This document shows, one piece after another, positions 19,366 through 28,372 of a stretch of 64,000 nt of DNA. The notes beneath the pieces are model-generated. The model did not search any database and was not told where the DNA came from. It saw only the letters and a list, made by a program, of their open reading frames with translations. Numbering within the stretch: position 1 is the stretch's first letter; every line of letters begins with the position of its first letter. The translations under genes were made by a program, and so were the position numbers. Source of the stretch: Planctomycetales bacterium (lineage in GTDB: Bacteria > Planctomycetota > Planctomycetia > Planctomycetales > Planctomycetaceae). The DNA lies in the NCBI GenBank assembly GCA_028285345.1, contig JANQPT010000018.1, forward strand, positions 1-64,000, in the 5' to 3' direction.

Positions 19366-20292
19366 CTACGTATCGTTCGTTTTTTCCGTGACTTCCAGCG
19401 CGGCGAAAAACGCCGCCGACAGGTTGACCAAGGTCTTCACGTCCAGTTCTTCTGCGCGGGCGCTCGGTGAGAAACTAAATGGCTTCAAGATTTCGTCGAC
19501 CTCCGGTTTGGTCAATTGTTTGCGATACATGCCGGTCAATACGCTCCGCAGCAGCTTGCGGCGGTGATGAAACAGCCGGCGGATGAAGTCGTGAAAGAAA
19601 TCGCGGTCGCCGATCAGTTTTTTGCGCTGACGATCCGGCAACAACTTCACGATTGCGGACACGACCTTGGGCCGCGGCCAAAAAACCGCCGGGGGCAATC
19701 GTTTGAGCGTCTTGACCCGGCACTGGGCTTGCAGCCAGACGGACAGCGCCCCGTAGTGCGGCGAACTGCGGCGGGCTCGCATCCGTTGCGCCAATTCCCA
19801 TTGAATGGTGACGACCATCGCCCGCCACGGCAAATCGGTTTTGACCAGGTTGGAGACCACGGGGGTGGCGATGACGTACGGCAGATTGGCGACGAGCTTC
19901 AATCCGCAATCGGGATGTTCGTCGAGACGTTTGGCAACCGCCGCCAACACTTCCGGGGCAAATGTGTTTTTGTTTTTCAGAGCGTCGCAGTGCAACAAGC
20001 TGACGTTGTCGAACATGGCGGTCGCTTCGCCGGCCAACTGGTGCATGATGGGGTCGATTTCGACGGAAATCACCGCGCCGGCCCGTTGGGCCATCATCGC
20101 CGTCATGCTGCCTGTGCCGGCCCCGATTTCCAGCACCACATCTTGTTCGGTCAATTGCGCTTCGTCGACGATGTATTCCAGCAGATTGAGATCGATCAGA
20201 AAGTTCTGGCCCAAGATTTTGCGCGGGCGGATATCGCGGGCATCAAACAGCTGCTTGAGGTGCGATAATGTTTGCCGCTCGATTTCAGGCAT
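19366..20292 (-). CDS. rsmA: 16S rRNA (adenine1518-N6/adenine1519-N6)-dimethyltransferase
   Basis: It dimethylates the two adjacent adenines in the helix 45 loop of 16S rRNA during 30S maturation. The 308-residue protein shows the SAM-binding motif LEIGAGTGSMTAMMA, the acidic ribose-binding EID after strand 2, and the catalytic NLPYVIATPVV. The N-terminal KILGQNFLID is typical for the KsgA/Dim1 family. The C-terminal region after residue 240 binds rRNA. The gene ends in TAG and is followed by a hairpin. Confidence 0.96.
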   Translation of the reverse strand: MPEIERQTLSHLKQLFDARDIRPRKILGQNFLIDLNLLEYIVDEAQLTEQDVVLEIGAGTGSMTAMMAQRAGAVISVEIDPIMHQLAGEATAMFDNVSLLHCDALKNKNTFAPEVLAAVAKRLDEHPDCGLKLVANLPYVIATPVVSNLVKTDLPWRAMVVTIQWELAQRMRARRSSPHYGALSVWLQAQCRVKTLKRLPPAVFWPRPKVVSAIVKLLPDRQRKKLIGDRDFFHDFIRRLFHHRRKLLRSVLTGMYRKQLTKPEVDEILKPFSFSPSARAEELDVKTLVNLSAAFFAALEVTEKTNDT

Positions 20293-20355
20293 GATCTTGA
20301 TCGGTGTGGGGGAGAGTCTTGCTCATACAGTGAATTCTTCTGAGTCCGACTTGTA

Positions 20356-20964
20356 CTACGTTCCGTTCGGCCGGATGTCGGTCAGCATCTTGTCCATGTA
20401 TTTTCCAATGATGTCGGTCTCAAGATTGATGCTGTCGCCGACCTGTTTCTTTCCGAGTGTGGTCACCTCCATGGTGTGTGGAATCAGGGCGACGCTGAAA
20501 CGCTGCGGTTCGACGTCGACGAGTGTGAGACTGATTCCGTCGACCGCGATTGAGCCCTTGGCGACCATCTGCCGAGTCAACTGGGGCGGCGCGGTGAACC
20601 ACATGGTCACCCAGTCGCCCTCAGTTTCAATTCTTTCGACTTGCCCGACGCCGTCAACGTGGCCGAGCACGAAATGGCCGCCAAAGCGGCCGTCTGTGGG
20701 GAGCGACCGCTCCAGGTTGACGAAATCACCTTCGGTGAGTTGCCCCAGACTGGTTTTCGCGAGCGTCTCGGGACCTGCCTGGAAGCTCCAGATTGAGCTA
20801 TCTAGCTCGACGACTGTCAGGCAACAGCCGCAAATCGACACGCTTTCGCCCAACTGGCCGCGACCTGCGAATAGCGCAGGCACCTCAATCTCCAAGCGCA
20901 CGCCCGCGTCTTCCCGACGAATTCTCCGCACCACACCTTGGCCTTCAACCAGCCCGGTGAACAT
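20356..20964 (-). CDS. ribE: Riboflavin synthase alpha chain
   Basis: It dismutates two 6,7-dimethyl-8-ribityllumazine molecules to riboflavin. The 202-residue protein consists of two lumazine-binding barrel repeats: MFTGLVEGQG ... VSICGCCLTVV, then HFVLGHVDGVG ... GISLTLVDVE. The start at 20964 was chosen because MFTGLVE is the invariant family beginning; upstream in-frame sequence is not conserved. No FMN-riboswitch-like structure is apparent upstream. It ends with TAG. Confidence 0.96.
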   Translation of the reverse strand: MFTGLVEGQGVVRRIRREDAGVRLEIEVPALFAGRGQLGESVSICGCCLTVVELDSSIWSFQAGPETLAKTSLGQLTEGDFVNLERSLPTDGRFGGHFVLGHVDGVGQVERIETEGDWVTMWFTAPPQLTRQMVAKGSIAVDGISLTLVDVEPQRFSVALIPHTMEVTTLGKKQVGDSINLETDIIGKYMDKMLTDIRPNGT

Positions 20965-21196
20965 TGAAGACTCAACTCTTGTCTGAAAGAACGATAACTC
21001 GCACTGCGCTGCTCGCGGCAGAGTCAAGGATGAATCTCTTAGCTTGACGAGTTGCCGGCGTTTCGTCTAGGTCGTTTGAAGAGAAAACGGCATCGGATTA
21101 CGAAACGTTCCGCCGGCTGCTGGATCTTTGGGAACCGATGTCCAACAATTCGGCGAGTTGTTCACCAAGATTTCAAAATCTCATGATCGAAGGTTG

Positions 21197-21784
21197 ATGC
21201 GAGCGATGCGGATTTGCGTCTTTTGCGGCTCCCAAAGCGGGGGGAGCGACGTTTACCGGCAAGAAACAGCCGAACTGGGCCGACTCCTGGTGCAGCAGGG
21301 ACACTCGCTCGTCTATGGCGGCGGTAGGGTTGGGCTGATGGGCGTGATTGCCGATGCCGTCTTGGAGGCGGGTGGAGAGGTGACGGGTGTGATTCCCGAA
21401 CAGCTCGCCACCGAGGAACTGCTGCACACCGGAGTGACCGCCATGCACCGAGTCGGCAGCATGCATGAGCGGAAAGCCCAAATGGAACAGCTTTCCGACG
21501 CGTTCATCGCGCTGCCGGGCGGATACGGCACGCTGGAAGAGCTGTTGGAGATTATCACGTGGGCACAGTTGGGCATTCATCGAAAGAATATCGGCCTGTT
21601 GAACATGTCGGGCTACTTCGACGGGTTGATCCAACTGATCGAGCATGCGATCGACGAGAAGTTTATCCGCCCGCAGCACCGCGAGTTGCTGGTGGCGGCG
21701 GAAACGCCGGCGGAGTTGTTGTCGCGGTTGGTGACGCACGAGTTGCCGCAGACTCGGAAATGGTTTCGCGCGGATGAAACGTAG
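21197..21784 (+). CDS. LOG-family (TIGR00730) nucleoside-phosphate hydrolase-like protein
   Basis: A 195-residue Rossmann-fold protein with the family's RICVFCGSQSG start, YGGGRVGLMG, the MHERKAQM stretch and the diagnostic PGGYGTLEELLE motif. Members of the LOG family cleave cytokinin riboside monophosphates or AMP/CMP-like nucleotides; older annotations call them lysine decarboxylases, which is wrong. ATG 21197 follows GAAGG; ATG 21206 is an alternative. It ends with TAG. Confidence 0.9.
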   Translation: MRAMRICVFCGSQSGGSDVYRQETAELGRLLVQQGHSLVYGGGRVGLMGVIADAVLEAGGEVTGVIPEQLATEELLHTGVTAMHRVGSMHERKAQMEQLSDAFIALPGGYGTLEELLEIITWAQLGIHRKNIGLLNMSGYFDGLIQLIEHAIDEKFIRPQHRELLVAAETPAELLSRLVTHELPQTRKWFRADET

Positions 21785-21809
21785 TGCCATTTTAAGCGCG
21801 AGGTCTCAT

Positions 21810-21893
21810 GTAGCCGAACTCGTGAGAGTTCGGGAATTTGCCTGTCGCGGTTTGTCGCCAGCGAGTTGTCAGAAGTCTCACGACTTCTGCTAC
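21810..21893. repeat. Two-hairpin intergenic repeat, copy 2
   Basis: Opposite-orientation relative of 8756-8828. It contains CGAACTCGTGAGAGTTCG and AGAAGTCTCACGACTTCT between terminal GTAGC and GCTAC. The hairpins are conserved while the spacer differs in length and sequence, which points to selection or mobility of the paired structure. Confidence 0.8.
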
Positions 21894-21980
21894 GTCGATC
21901 CTTGAGATTATTATTGCGATCGTCTGCCTCTGCATCTCGTTGATAATTCGGTGGGTACATCCGGCAATCACGAATTGGAA

Positions 21981-22025
21981 TTGACATGTCCGCCGCGAAT
22001 GAATACTTATTATTAAGTACTTAAT
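21981..22025 (+). promoter_or_regulatory. Promoter and operator of the BlaI/M56 operon
   Basis: TTGACA at 21981-21986 and TACTTA at 22004-22009 are separated by 17 bp. The -10 hexamer is one arm of an inverted repeat TACTTA-TTAT-TAAGTA (22004-22019), which overlaps a perfect 14-bp palindrome ATTAAGTACTTAAT (22012-22025). BlaI/MecI repressors bind such short palindromes at their own promoters, so autorepression is likely (inference from family and position). Confidence 0.7.
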
Positions 22026-22045
22026 GTTTGTAAAAAGGAGCCGAG

Positions 22046-22444
22046 ATGGCGGGCCGGCAGACGGCAGTGATCAATGGGCGGGAATATGCGGTGCTCAAGC
22101 TGTTGTGGGAGCATGGTCCGCTGACGGTCCGGGAAATTCGCGAGAAACTCACCGGACGGGAAGAAATCCCGTACACCTCTGTGCTGAGTCTCGTGCAATT
22201 GATGGAGAAGAAGGGGTATCTGCAGCACAAATCGGAGGGGAAGACGTACCGCTATTCCGCCCGTGTGCGGAAAGAGGCGATGGTGCGGCGGGTGCTTCGC
22301 GATTTCGTCGGCCGGTTCTTCGACGGCTCGCCCGAAGCGCTGGTGAAAGGACTGGTGGAGACGTCCGAACTCGACCCCGAAGCGTGGGAACAACTCAACC
22401 AAGAAATTCAGAAAAAACTGGACCAGGGCGATGACACAGAATGA
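22046..22444 (+). CDS. BlaI/MecI/CopY-family winged-helix repressor
   Basis: A 132-residue regulator. Its N-terminal winged helix (YAVLKLLWEHGPLTVREIREKL) is followed by the PYTSVLSLVQLMEKKGYLQ recognition region and a C-terminal dimerisation helix with LRDFVGRFFDGSPEALVKGL. ATG 22046 is preceded by AAGGAG. Its 3' end overlaps the M56 protease gene by 14 bp, so the two are translated together. In the family, cleavage of the repressor by the partner protease relieves repression. Confidence 0.93.
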   Translation: MAGRQTAVINGREYAVLKLLWEHGPLTVREIREKLTGREEIPYTSVLSLVQLMEKKGYLQHKSEGKTYRYSARVRKEAMVRRVLRDFVGRFFDGSPEALVKGLVETSELDPEAWEQLNQEIQKKLDQGDDTE

Positions 22445-25400
22445 TTGGTTCTTGATGGAATCGTTGTGGCATTGGCTGGGAGCCTGGAGCGTCGTGATTG
22501 CGGCGATCGTGCTGTGGGTTTTTCTGGGACGCGTGCGCCGGAGCGGACTGCGTTACCTGGGGTGGGTGCTGGCCACGTTTGCGGGAGTGCTCCTGCTTCC
22601 CGTGGTCGCCGCGATCGGTCCGGCCGTTTCTTGGCAAACTTTGTTTACGCAGGCTGAGCCGCCGCCCATGGCGGCCGCGGCTGAGCCGGTGCAGTACGAA
22701 CCGTGGTTTGCTGAACAGCCAAACGTGATTTTGGATGCGGCACCCCTGCCGCCGCCGACTGAAGCGGCGAGCAGCCCCGCGACTCTGCCTGTTGGGGGCA
22801 GTGAAAGTGTCATTCCCGAATCTGATAGCGCGATCTCTGGTGGCAATTCGTCCCACTCGATCGTTTGGTGGCTGACGGCGGTCTGGGGGGCGGGTTGCCT
22901 GGTCGGGTGCCTCCGCTTGCTGATCTGCAGCGTGGGCGTGTGGCGGTTGATTGCGGCAAGTCGAGCGCCGGAGTCCGCGGAACTTGCGGCGGATTTTGCG
23001 CGGGTCGCGGAGGAGTTGGGCATTCGGCGGCGCGTTCGGTTGCTGGTCCATCCGAATCTCACCAGTCCGGTCTGCACGGGACTATTTCGGGCTTGCGTCA
23101 TCTGGCCGGCGGCGGAAGGGCAGCTTGACGATCCTCAGCAGCGGCGCGCGGCAATCCTGCATGAGCTGGCGCACTTGAAGCGGTACGACGACTTGGCCTG
23201 TCTGGCGGCGGAATTGTGGCGGTGCTGCTGTTGGTTCTTTCCGCCGGTCTACTGGACGATCGCGCGGATGCGGCATGAACAAGAGTTTCTCTGCGACGAC
23301 GTCGCCGCGTCGTTCAGCGGACGTCCCGAGCAATACGCCCGGCTGTTGTTGGATTTGACACCGGTCCGGACGCGCGGTCAGTTGGCGACTCCGTTTGTGG
23401 GCGCCGGAAATATTTCGCGGCGGATCCGGCGGATCATTGCCGGCGAGACGCGTCCCCGACGTCCGCTGCGATATGTAACGATCGCCGTATTGTTGGTCAG
23501 CGCGGTGTTTGTCTTGGCGGGCAGCGGCTCGTTGCGATTGATCGGGTTGATCGAACGAGCCGAAGCGGAAGAGCCGAACGATCGGCCGCTGCCGGAGATG
23601 ACCGTAGAGGAATTGGGGAAGAAGCTGGCGGAGGTCTGGCCGCAATACGATCGCTGCCGGTATGAAGCGACGTTTGAGCAGGAGCAGAATCTGGAATTGT
23701 TTGGCCAGCCGAATCAAGGAGAACCGAAAACGGTTCAATACCCCGGCCGCTTCCGCTATGCCGGCGACGGACGGCGTTGGCGGGCCGACTACGACTCGCA
23801 GAGTGTCAATTTTACCAGCGGAGAGCTGTACCCGTATCGCTGGTCAGCGGGATTCGATGGGAACGTGCATTATCATCAAGAGAGGGACGGCATAAAGTTG
23901 GGCGAGGATTGGAACCATGACCTCGGTCCGCGGAACCTGTTCATGTCCTCGTGGGGCAACAGCTTGGCGACGTCGCTGCAAGAGTCGAATTGGAAATTCA
24001 AGCAGCAACAGGTTGTTGACGGATATCGCTGTTATGTGCTGGAGCGTGACCACGAATCGGGGAGTCATGCGGATTTGATAATCTCGCCCCGGCAATCGTA
24101 TCTGCCGATCAGCATCGAGATCTCTTACAAGGGCAAATTCAGTTGGTCAAATCAACTGCAAGATCTGCGGCAAACGGAGTCCGGGCTTTGGTATCCTGAA
24201 AAGGCGATCCACCACGCCTCGTATCGAAAGCGGGAATCGACGGTCACTCGCTTCGAAGTTCCCGAGGCGTACGCCGACGGCTATTTCAGATTGGAGATTC
24301 CCTATCACGCGCAAGTGCACGATTACCGTGAGGGAATCATCTACGCGAATGATCCCTGGCGGCTGGAGATCGCCAAAATACTGAAGGAACAGCATGGCTG
24401 GCCGCCCGGCGACGTCGTGCCTTTGCGCCAGGTAATGAGCGCCGTTGCGGAGGACCGCGAAGGAACGATAGCACCGGCGTTGACGGTGGATCAATGGCTC
24501 AACGGCGATCCGGTCACGTTGGAGCAACGAAGAGGGAAAGTTACGCTGTTACTGTTCTCGAGTGGCAGCTTGATTTCACCCGCTCCGCAATGGAAGGCTG
24601 CGCTGCGCAACTTGTACCAGATTTACCGGCCCTTCGGTTTGGAGGTCATCGAAATCAGTACCGCGACGACCGACCCGAAGCGTGTCGAGCAAAGCACCAC
24701 AGAACTGCGGATTCCTTGGCCGGTGGCGGTCGACCAGCCATCGGAGGATTCGAGCCGGGGACGAACGTTTCACGCCTACGGCCTCAAGACGTACATGTCG
24801 ATGCTGTTGGTGGGCAAGCAGGGCAGAATTCGGCTGACCAAACAGGATGAGTTGATCAATGTCTTGAACGAGTTGCTGAATATCGAAGCGGTCGCGGACG
24901 ATCCTCCGCGAATTGATTTTAATTTTGTTGAAATGCCGCGTGAGGTCAATCAGACGGTCGATCGAGAATGGAAAAAACTTGTGTCGCAAGCGCCCGCGGA
25001 GGGCGAAATCTTTGGGACGATTACGGACGCGGCAGGGCATCCGCTGCCGAACGTTCAAGTTAGCGCAGAGCTAAAGTTCTGGCTTGCCATGAGCATTCAT
25101 CACCAAAACGCGAGACACACGTTCCGCTACCGACAGAAACAGTTCAAAACGGTGACGGCCGAAGATGGCACATACACATTGCCGAAGTTGTTTAAAGGGA
25201 CGTACGACATTCGTGCCGAGCTGAACGGCAAGGCGATTGTGCAAACTCGGGTCAGCGTCGGGCCTGATTTGGAGCCGATCGAGTCGAATCTGGTGATTGA
25301 GCAAGACGACGGTATTGCCGGGCGGATTGTGGATGAGAACGGCCAACCGCTCAAGGGCGCCAAAGTGGTGATCGTTGCCAGGCACCCGACACCTACGACT

Positions 25401-25583
25401 CGGACAAATTACAACCCCAATCAGCAAGTGACCGAAGCCGACGGACTGTTCTTGATCAGCGGATTGGATACCGGGGCTTATACCATCGAGATCGACGCGA
25501 AGGGGTACTCCAGCATGACGCTGAAGGAGCTTCCCTCCGGCCGGAATCTTGGCGAAGTGCGGCTCGAACGGGCCGGTCGTTGA
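22431..25583 (+). CDS. BlaR1-like M56 metallopeptidase with lipoprotein-carrier-like, redoxin and carboxypeptidase-regulatory domains
   Basis: A 1050-residue fusion. Residues 1-375 are the membrane sensor-protease unit: hydrophobic segments at about 12-32, 42-66, 143-172 and 350-370, with the zinc motif HELAH at 244-248 and the downstream EFLCDD. Residues about 380-640 are a beta-rich region resembling LolA/MucB-type domains. Residues about 670-810 look like a thioredoxin/redoxin fold but with no CxxC at the expected site (FSSGSLISPAPQW). Residues about 855-1050 form two carboxypeptidase-regulatory-like modules (GTITDAAGHPLPNVQV; GRIVDENGQPLKGAKVV). Partner of the BlaI repressor just upstream. 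The signal sensed is unknown. Confidence 0.88.
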   Translation: MTQNDWFLMESLWHWLGAWSVVIAAIVLWVFLGRVRRSGLRYLGWVLATFAGVLLLPVVAAIGPAVSWQTLFTQAEPPPMAAAAEPVQYEPWFAEQPNVILDAAPLPPPTEAASSPATLPVGGSESVIPESDSAISGGNSSHSIVWWLTAVWGAGCLVGCLRLLICSVGVWRLIAASRAPESAELAADFARVAEELGIRRRVRLLVHPNLTSPVCTGLFRACVIWPAAEGQLDDPQQRRAAILHELAHLKRYDDLACLAAELWRCCCWFFPPVYWTIARMRHEQEFLCDDVAASFSGRPEQYARLLLDLTPVRTRGQLATPFVGAGNISRRIRRIIAGETRPRRPLRYVTIAVLLVSAVFVLAGSGSLRLIGLIERAEAEEPNDRPLPEMTVEELGKKLAEVWPQYDRCRYEATFEQEQNLELFGQPNQGEPKTVQYPGRFRYAGDGRRWRADYDSQSVNFTSGELYPYRWSAGFDGNVHYHQERDGIKLGEDWNHDLGPRNLFMSSWGNSLATSLQESNWKFKQQQVVDGYRCYVLERDHESGSHADLIISPRQSYLPISIEISYKGKFSWSNQLQDLRQTESGLWYPEKAIHHASYRKRESTVTRFEVPEAYADGYFRLEIPYHAQVHDYREGIIYANDPWRLEIAKILKEQHGWPPGDVVPLRQVMSAVAEDREGTIAPALTVDQWLNGDPVTLEQRRGKVTLLLFSSGSLISPAPQWKAALRNLYQIYRPFGLEVIEISTATTDPKRVEQSTTELRIPWPVAVDQPSEDSSRGRTFHAYGLKTYMSMLLVGKQGRIRLTKQDELINVLNELLNIEAVADDPPRIDFNFVEMPREVNQTVDREWKKLVSQAPAEGEIFGTITDAAGHPLPNVQVSAELKFWLAMSIHHQNARHTFRYRQKQFKTVTAEDGTYTLPKLFKGTYDIRAELNGKAIVQTRVSVGPDLEPIESNLVIEQDDGIAGRIVDENGQPLKGAKVVIVARHPTPTTRTNYNPNQQVTEADGLFLISGLDTGAYTIEIDAKGYSSMTLKELPSGRNLGEVRLERAGR

Positions 25584-25947
25584 AGTGGTCCGCTGTGCGG
25601 CTCGCGTTTCAATGCTTGGACTGTTTCGCGAATCAGGGACAAATTCGAGAAATCGTGTTTGCTGCGATATTGAAACGGGGGGCTATCGCTCGTTACGCTG
25701 CGTCGCTCGCGACCGCAAGCGGTCGGCTTGGGAGTCATGGAAAAACGGTCGATTGGCCGACAGCACGACCGCCGCCGGCTTGGCTTGTGATTTGTCGCGA
25801 ACTTGTGGATCGTACGGGCTGTCTCAATATCCAGACACGGCAAGAGCCGATTTTTGTGATTTCCTCTGCTCGCTGCGCGGCGTACAATATAGAGACACAT
25901 CTTTTGTGCGTTTCGCATGATCTTCTAATGATTTCCCACGTGTTTCA
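25584..25947. other. Intergenic gap, no gene recognised
   Basis: 364 bases between the M56 protease and aminotransferase genes. It contains a short palindrome CGACCGCAAGCGGTCG and a loosely spaced GTTTCAAT ... ATTGAAAC inverted pair near 25608 and 25668, but no coding-like frame, tRNA or clear terminator. The aminotransferase promoter should lie here. Confidence 0.5.
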
Positions 25948-27246
25948 ATGAGTCTCGACCAATTCACGACGAGTTTGCCGGAGCCGAAATTCAGCCGCCG
26001 CTGGCACTGGGGAAGTGACCAGCCGATCAGCTACTTGATGCAGCAGGGGATTGCCAATCCGAACTGCATCTCGCTGGCGGCGGGGTTCGTCGATCAGGGC
26101 AGTTTGCCGGCAGTGGAAATCCGTGAGGCACTGGGCACGTTATTGGCCAATGACGAGAGGGCCAAACGCGCCCTGCAATACGGCACGACGCACGGACATG
26201 TGGAATTGCGGGAACAACTCCTCCAGCAACTCGCACGGCTGGAAGGGGTCCCTGCGGCGGAGTTGGGCCTCGACGTCGATCAGTTGATTTTGACCACCGG
26301 ATCACAACAGTTGCTTTCGATCACGGGAGAAATCCTGCTTGACCCGGACGACATCGTGCTGGTCGCGGCGCCGACCTACTTTGTGTTTTTGGGCACGCTC
26401 AATGGTCAGGGCGCCCGCATCGTGCCGGTCGAGACGGACGATGACGGGATGCGGATGGACGCGCTGGAAACGAAGCTCGGGGAGATTGAAGCGGCGGGCG
26501 AGTTGGAGCGGGTGAAGCTGATTTATTTGGTCAGCTACTACGAGAATCCGAGCGGACGCAGTCTCTCCCTGGAACGCCGCCGCGAAGCGGTTGAGATCGC
26601 TCAGCGTTGGTCCAAATCGCAGCGGATCTTTATTTTGGAGGACGCCGCCTATCGCGAGCTGCGGTACGACGGTCCGGAACTGCCGAGCATCTGGAGTTTC
26701 GACGCGGACCATGAGACGGTGATACTGGCGAATACATTTTCGAAGACGTTTTCCCCCGGCCTGCGAATCGGCTACGGCGTCGTGCCCCGCGCATTGGAGC
26801 GCCCGATCTGCGACCGCAAAGGGAACGAAGATTTCGGCTCTGCCAACTTCAATCAACACCTGCTTTGCGAGGTGATGAAACAAGGGCTGTACGAAAGCCA
26901 TGTTACGGGTCTGCGCAAGCTGTACACCGCGAAGCGTGACGCGATGCTGCGGGCGGCCGACGACTACTTTGCGGACATTGCAGGCGCGGAGTGGGTCCAT
27001 CCTCACGGCGGGTTGTATGTGTGGATGACATTGCCGGAATCGTGCGAGGCCTCACTCTCCGGCCGGCTGTTTCAGGCGGCGGTTGAGAAGCATGGCGTGA
27101 TGTATGTGCCGGGCGAATTTTGCTACGCCGGCAGTGCTGACAATCGGCCGCGCCACCAGATGCGGCTCAGTTTCGGCGTGCAAGATGAAGCGGGCATTGA
27201 CCTGGGCATGCGGCGGCTGGCGGCGGCGGTGAAAGACGTGCTCTAA
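25948..27246 (+). CDS. PLP-dependent aminotransferase, class I/II
   Basis: A 432-residue fold-type I aminotransferase of the 2-aminoadipate/MocR-like branch. Features are the N-terminal SYLMQQGIANPNCISLAAGF, the YLVSYYENPSGRSLSLERR active-site loop, EDAAYRELRYDG for the aspartate that contacts the pyridine nitrogen, and the PLP lysine in NTFSKTFSPGLRIGYG. It lacks the DNA-binding domain of MocR regulators. The amino-acid substrate cannot be told from the sequence. It is monocistronic. Confidence 0.92.
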   Translation: MSLDQFTTSLPEPKFSRRWHWGSDQPISYLMQQGIANPNCISLAAGFVDQGSLPAVEIREALGTLLANDERAKRALQYGTTHGHVELREQLLQQLARLEGVPAAELGLDVDQLILTTGSQQLLSITGEILLDPDDIVLVAAPTYFVFLGTLNGQGARIVPVETDDDGMRMDALETKLGEIEAAGELERVKLIYLVSYYENPSGRSLSLERRREAVEIAQRWSKSQRIFILEDAAYRELRYDGPELPSIWSFDADHETVILANTFSKTFSPGLRIGYGVVPRALERPICDRKGNEDFGSANFNQHLLCEVMKQGLYESHVTGLRKLYTAKRDAMLRAADDYFADIAGAEWVHPHGGLYVWMTLPESCEASLSGRLFQAAVEKHGVMYVPGEFCYAGSADNRPRHQMRLSFGVQDEAGIDLGMRRLAAAVKDVL

Positions 27247-27559
27247 CCGCCCGCGATCGACCGGTTTGGCGGCTGCCGGTTGTGAGATGAAACGATCAGG
27301 GCATCATTGACTGCGCGTGTCGGTGAAAACACCGAACTTCTGCTCATCCGATCGTAGCGATTATTTCGATAATAACGACAATCGGCGGTCCGGCGCCGGA
27401 GGTCGTATCTCGAATCGCTCTCCGAAGCCGTCGGATCTCCGTTGCGGACCGCCGGATTTGAACATCAAGCATGCTTGAAACCGGTGGACGCCCGAACCGC
27501 CCGTCGTCGTCAACGATCCGCATCGACTGCGGACCCAACGCAACAAGGGAAACCGATTT
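27247..27559. other. Intergenic gap, no gene recognised
   Basis: 313 bases between the aminotransferase and the YkgJ-type gene. A short AT-rich stretch with GATTATTTCGATAATAAC near 27359 may be promoter material. No RNA gene or palindromic repeat of the kinds seen elsewhere is visible. Confidence 0.45.
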
Positions 27560-28246
27560 ATGAGCATCTGCGAGAATTGTCACGCTGGTTGCTGCCGATC
27601 GTTCGCCGTCCCACTCTCGGGGGCGGACATCATGCGGATGGTCTCCGAGTTGCAGCTGTCGTTTTGGGATTTTGTGTGCCGTTGGGAGGATCCGGAGGGA
27701 GAGATCGCGCAGAAGTACGCGCCACAGTTTTATTTCGAAGACGAGCCGGAGACACCTTTTGTGATCTGTTTGATCCGCGGTGAGAGCGAAACGTGGCCGG
27801 GAACCGGGAAGTGCATGTTCCTGCAAGAGTCCGCTACGAGCGAAGAGCATCCGCTGGGGACCGCGCATTGCGGGATCTATGAAAGCCGGCCGGCCGCTTG
27901 CCGGGCTTTTCCGCTGAAACTCAACGAATCGTCTGAATTGGCAATCATTACCGACGTGCCGGAGCGCGGCCGGCTGAGCACCGACCCGATCTACACGCTC
28001 TGCCCGCGGCCTTGGGAGACTTCAGATTGCGAACCGGTTCAGGCCGTGCAAGATTTGATCGTGGCAAAATACGAGATGCGGTTCTTTCACAGCATCGCGG
28101 CGATCTGGAATCGCCGTCCCGCCTCATTTGCCGTCTTTCCTGATTTTCTGGAAATGATCTATTCACGGCGGGTGCAGAAGGACGGGGCTGCAGAGACACA
28201 AACGGATATCGGCAATGCGACATATCCGCTGCGGCGCGCCGCCTAG
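27560..28246 (+). CDS. YkgJ-family cysteine-cluster protein
   Basis: A 228-residue soluble protein beginning MSICENCHAGCCRSF, a Cys cluster (C4, C7, C11, C12) of the UPF0153/YkgJ type, with further Cys residues at the ends of conserved loops (ESRPAACRAFPLKL, TLCPRPWE). The family is thought to bind an iron-sulfur or zinc centre; its function is not established. AAGGGA precedes the ATG. The stop is TAG. It lies 126 bp upstream of epmA on the same strand and could be co-transcribed. Confidence 0.88.
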   Translation: MSICENCHAGCCRSFAVPLSGADIMRMVSELQLSFWDFVCRWEDPEGEIAQKYAPQFYFEDEPETPFVICLIRGESETWPGTGKCMFLQESATSEEHPLGTAHCGIYESRPAACRAFPLKLNESSELAIITDVPERGRLSTDPIYTLCPRPWETSDCEPVQAVQDLIVAKYEMRFFHSIAAIWNRRPASFAVFPDFLEMIYSRRVQKDGAAETQTDIGNATYPLRRAA

Positions 28247-28372
28247 GTGAATCTGTATTTTGGTGTGATCGCTAGTCGTAATTGCCGTATGTCGATCCGT
28301 TGACAACCGGACGAGAATTCGCGATGACCAGAGGTCGTCGATTCCGTTTCGCGAATTTCGGCTGGCCGACCT

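Noticed and set aside
20965-21196. FMN riboswitch upstream of ribE
   Set aside because: No conserved RFN-element stems could be recognised, and the gap is short.
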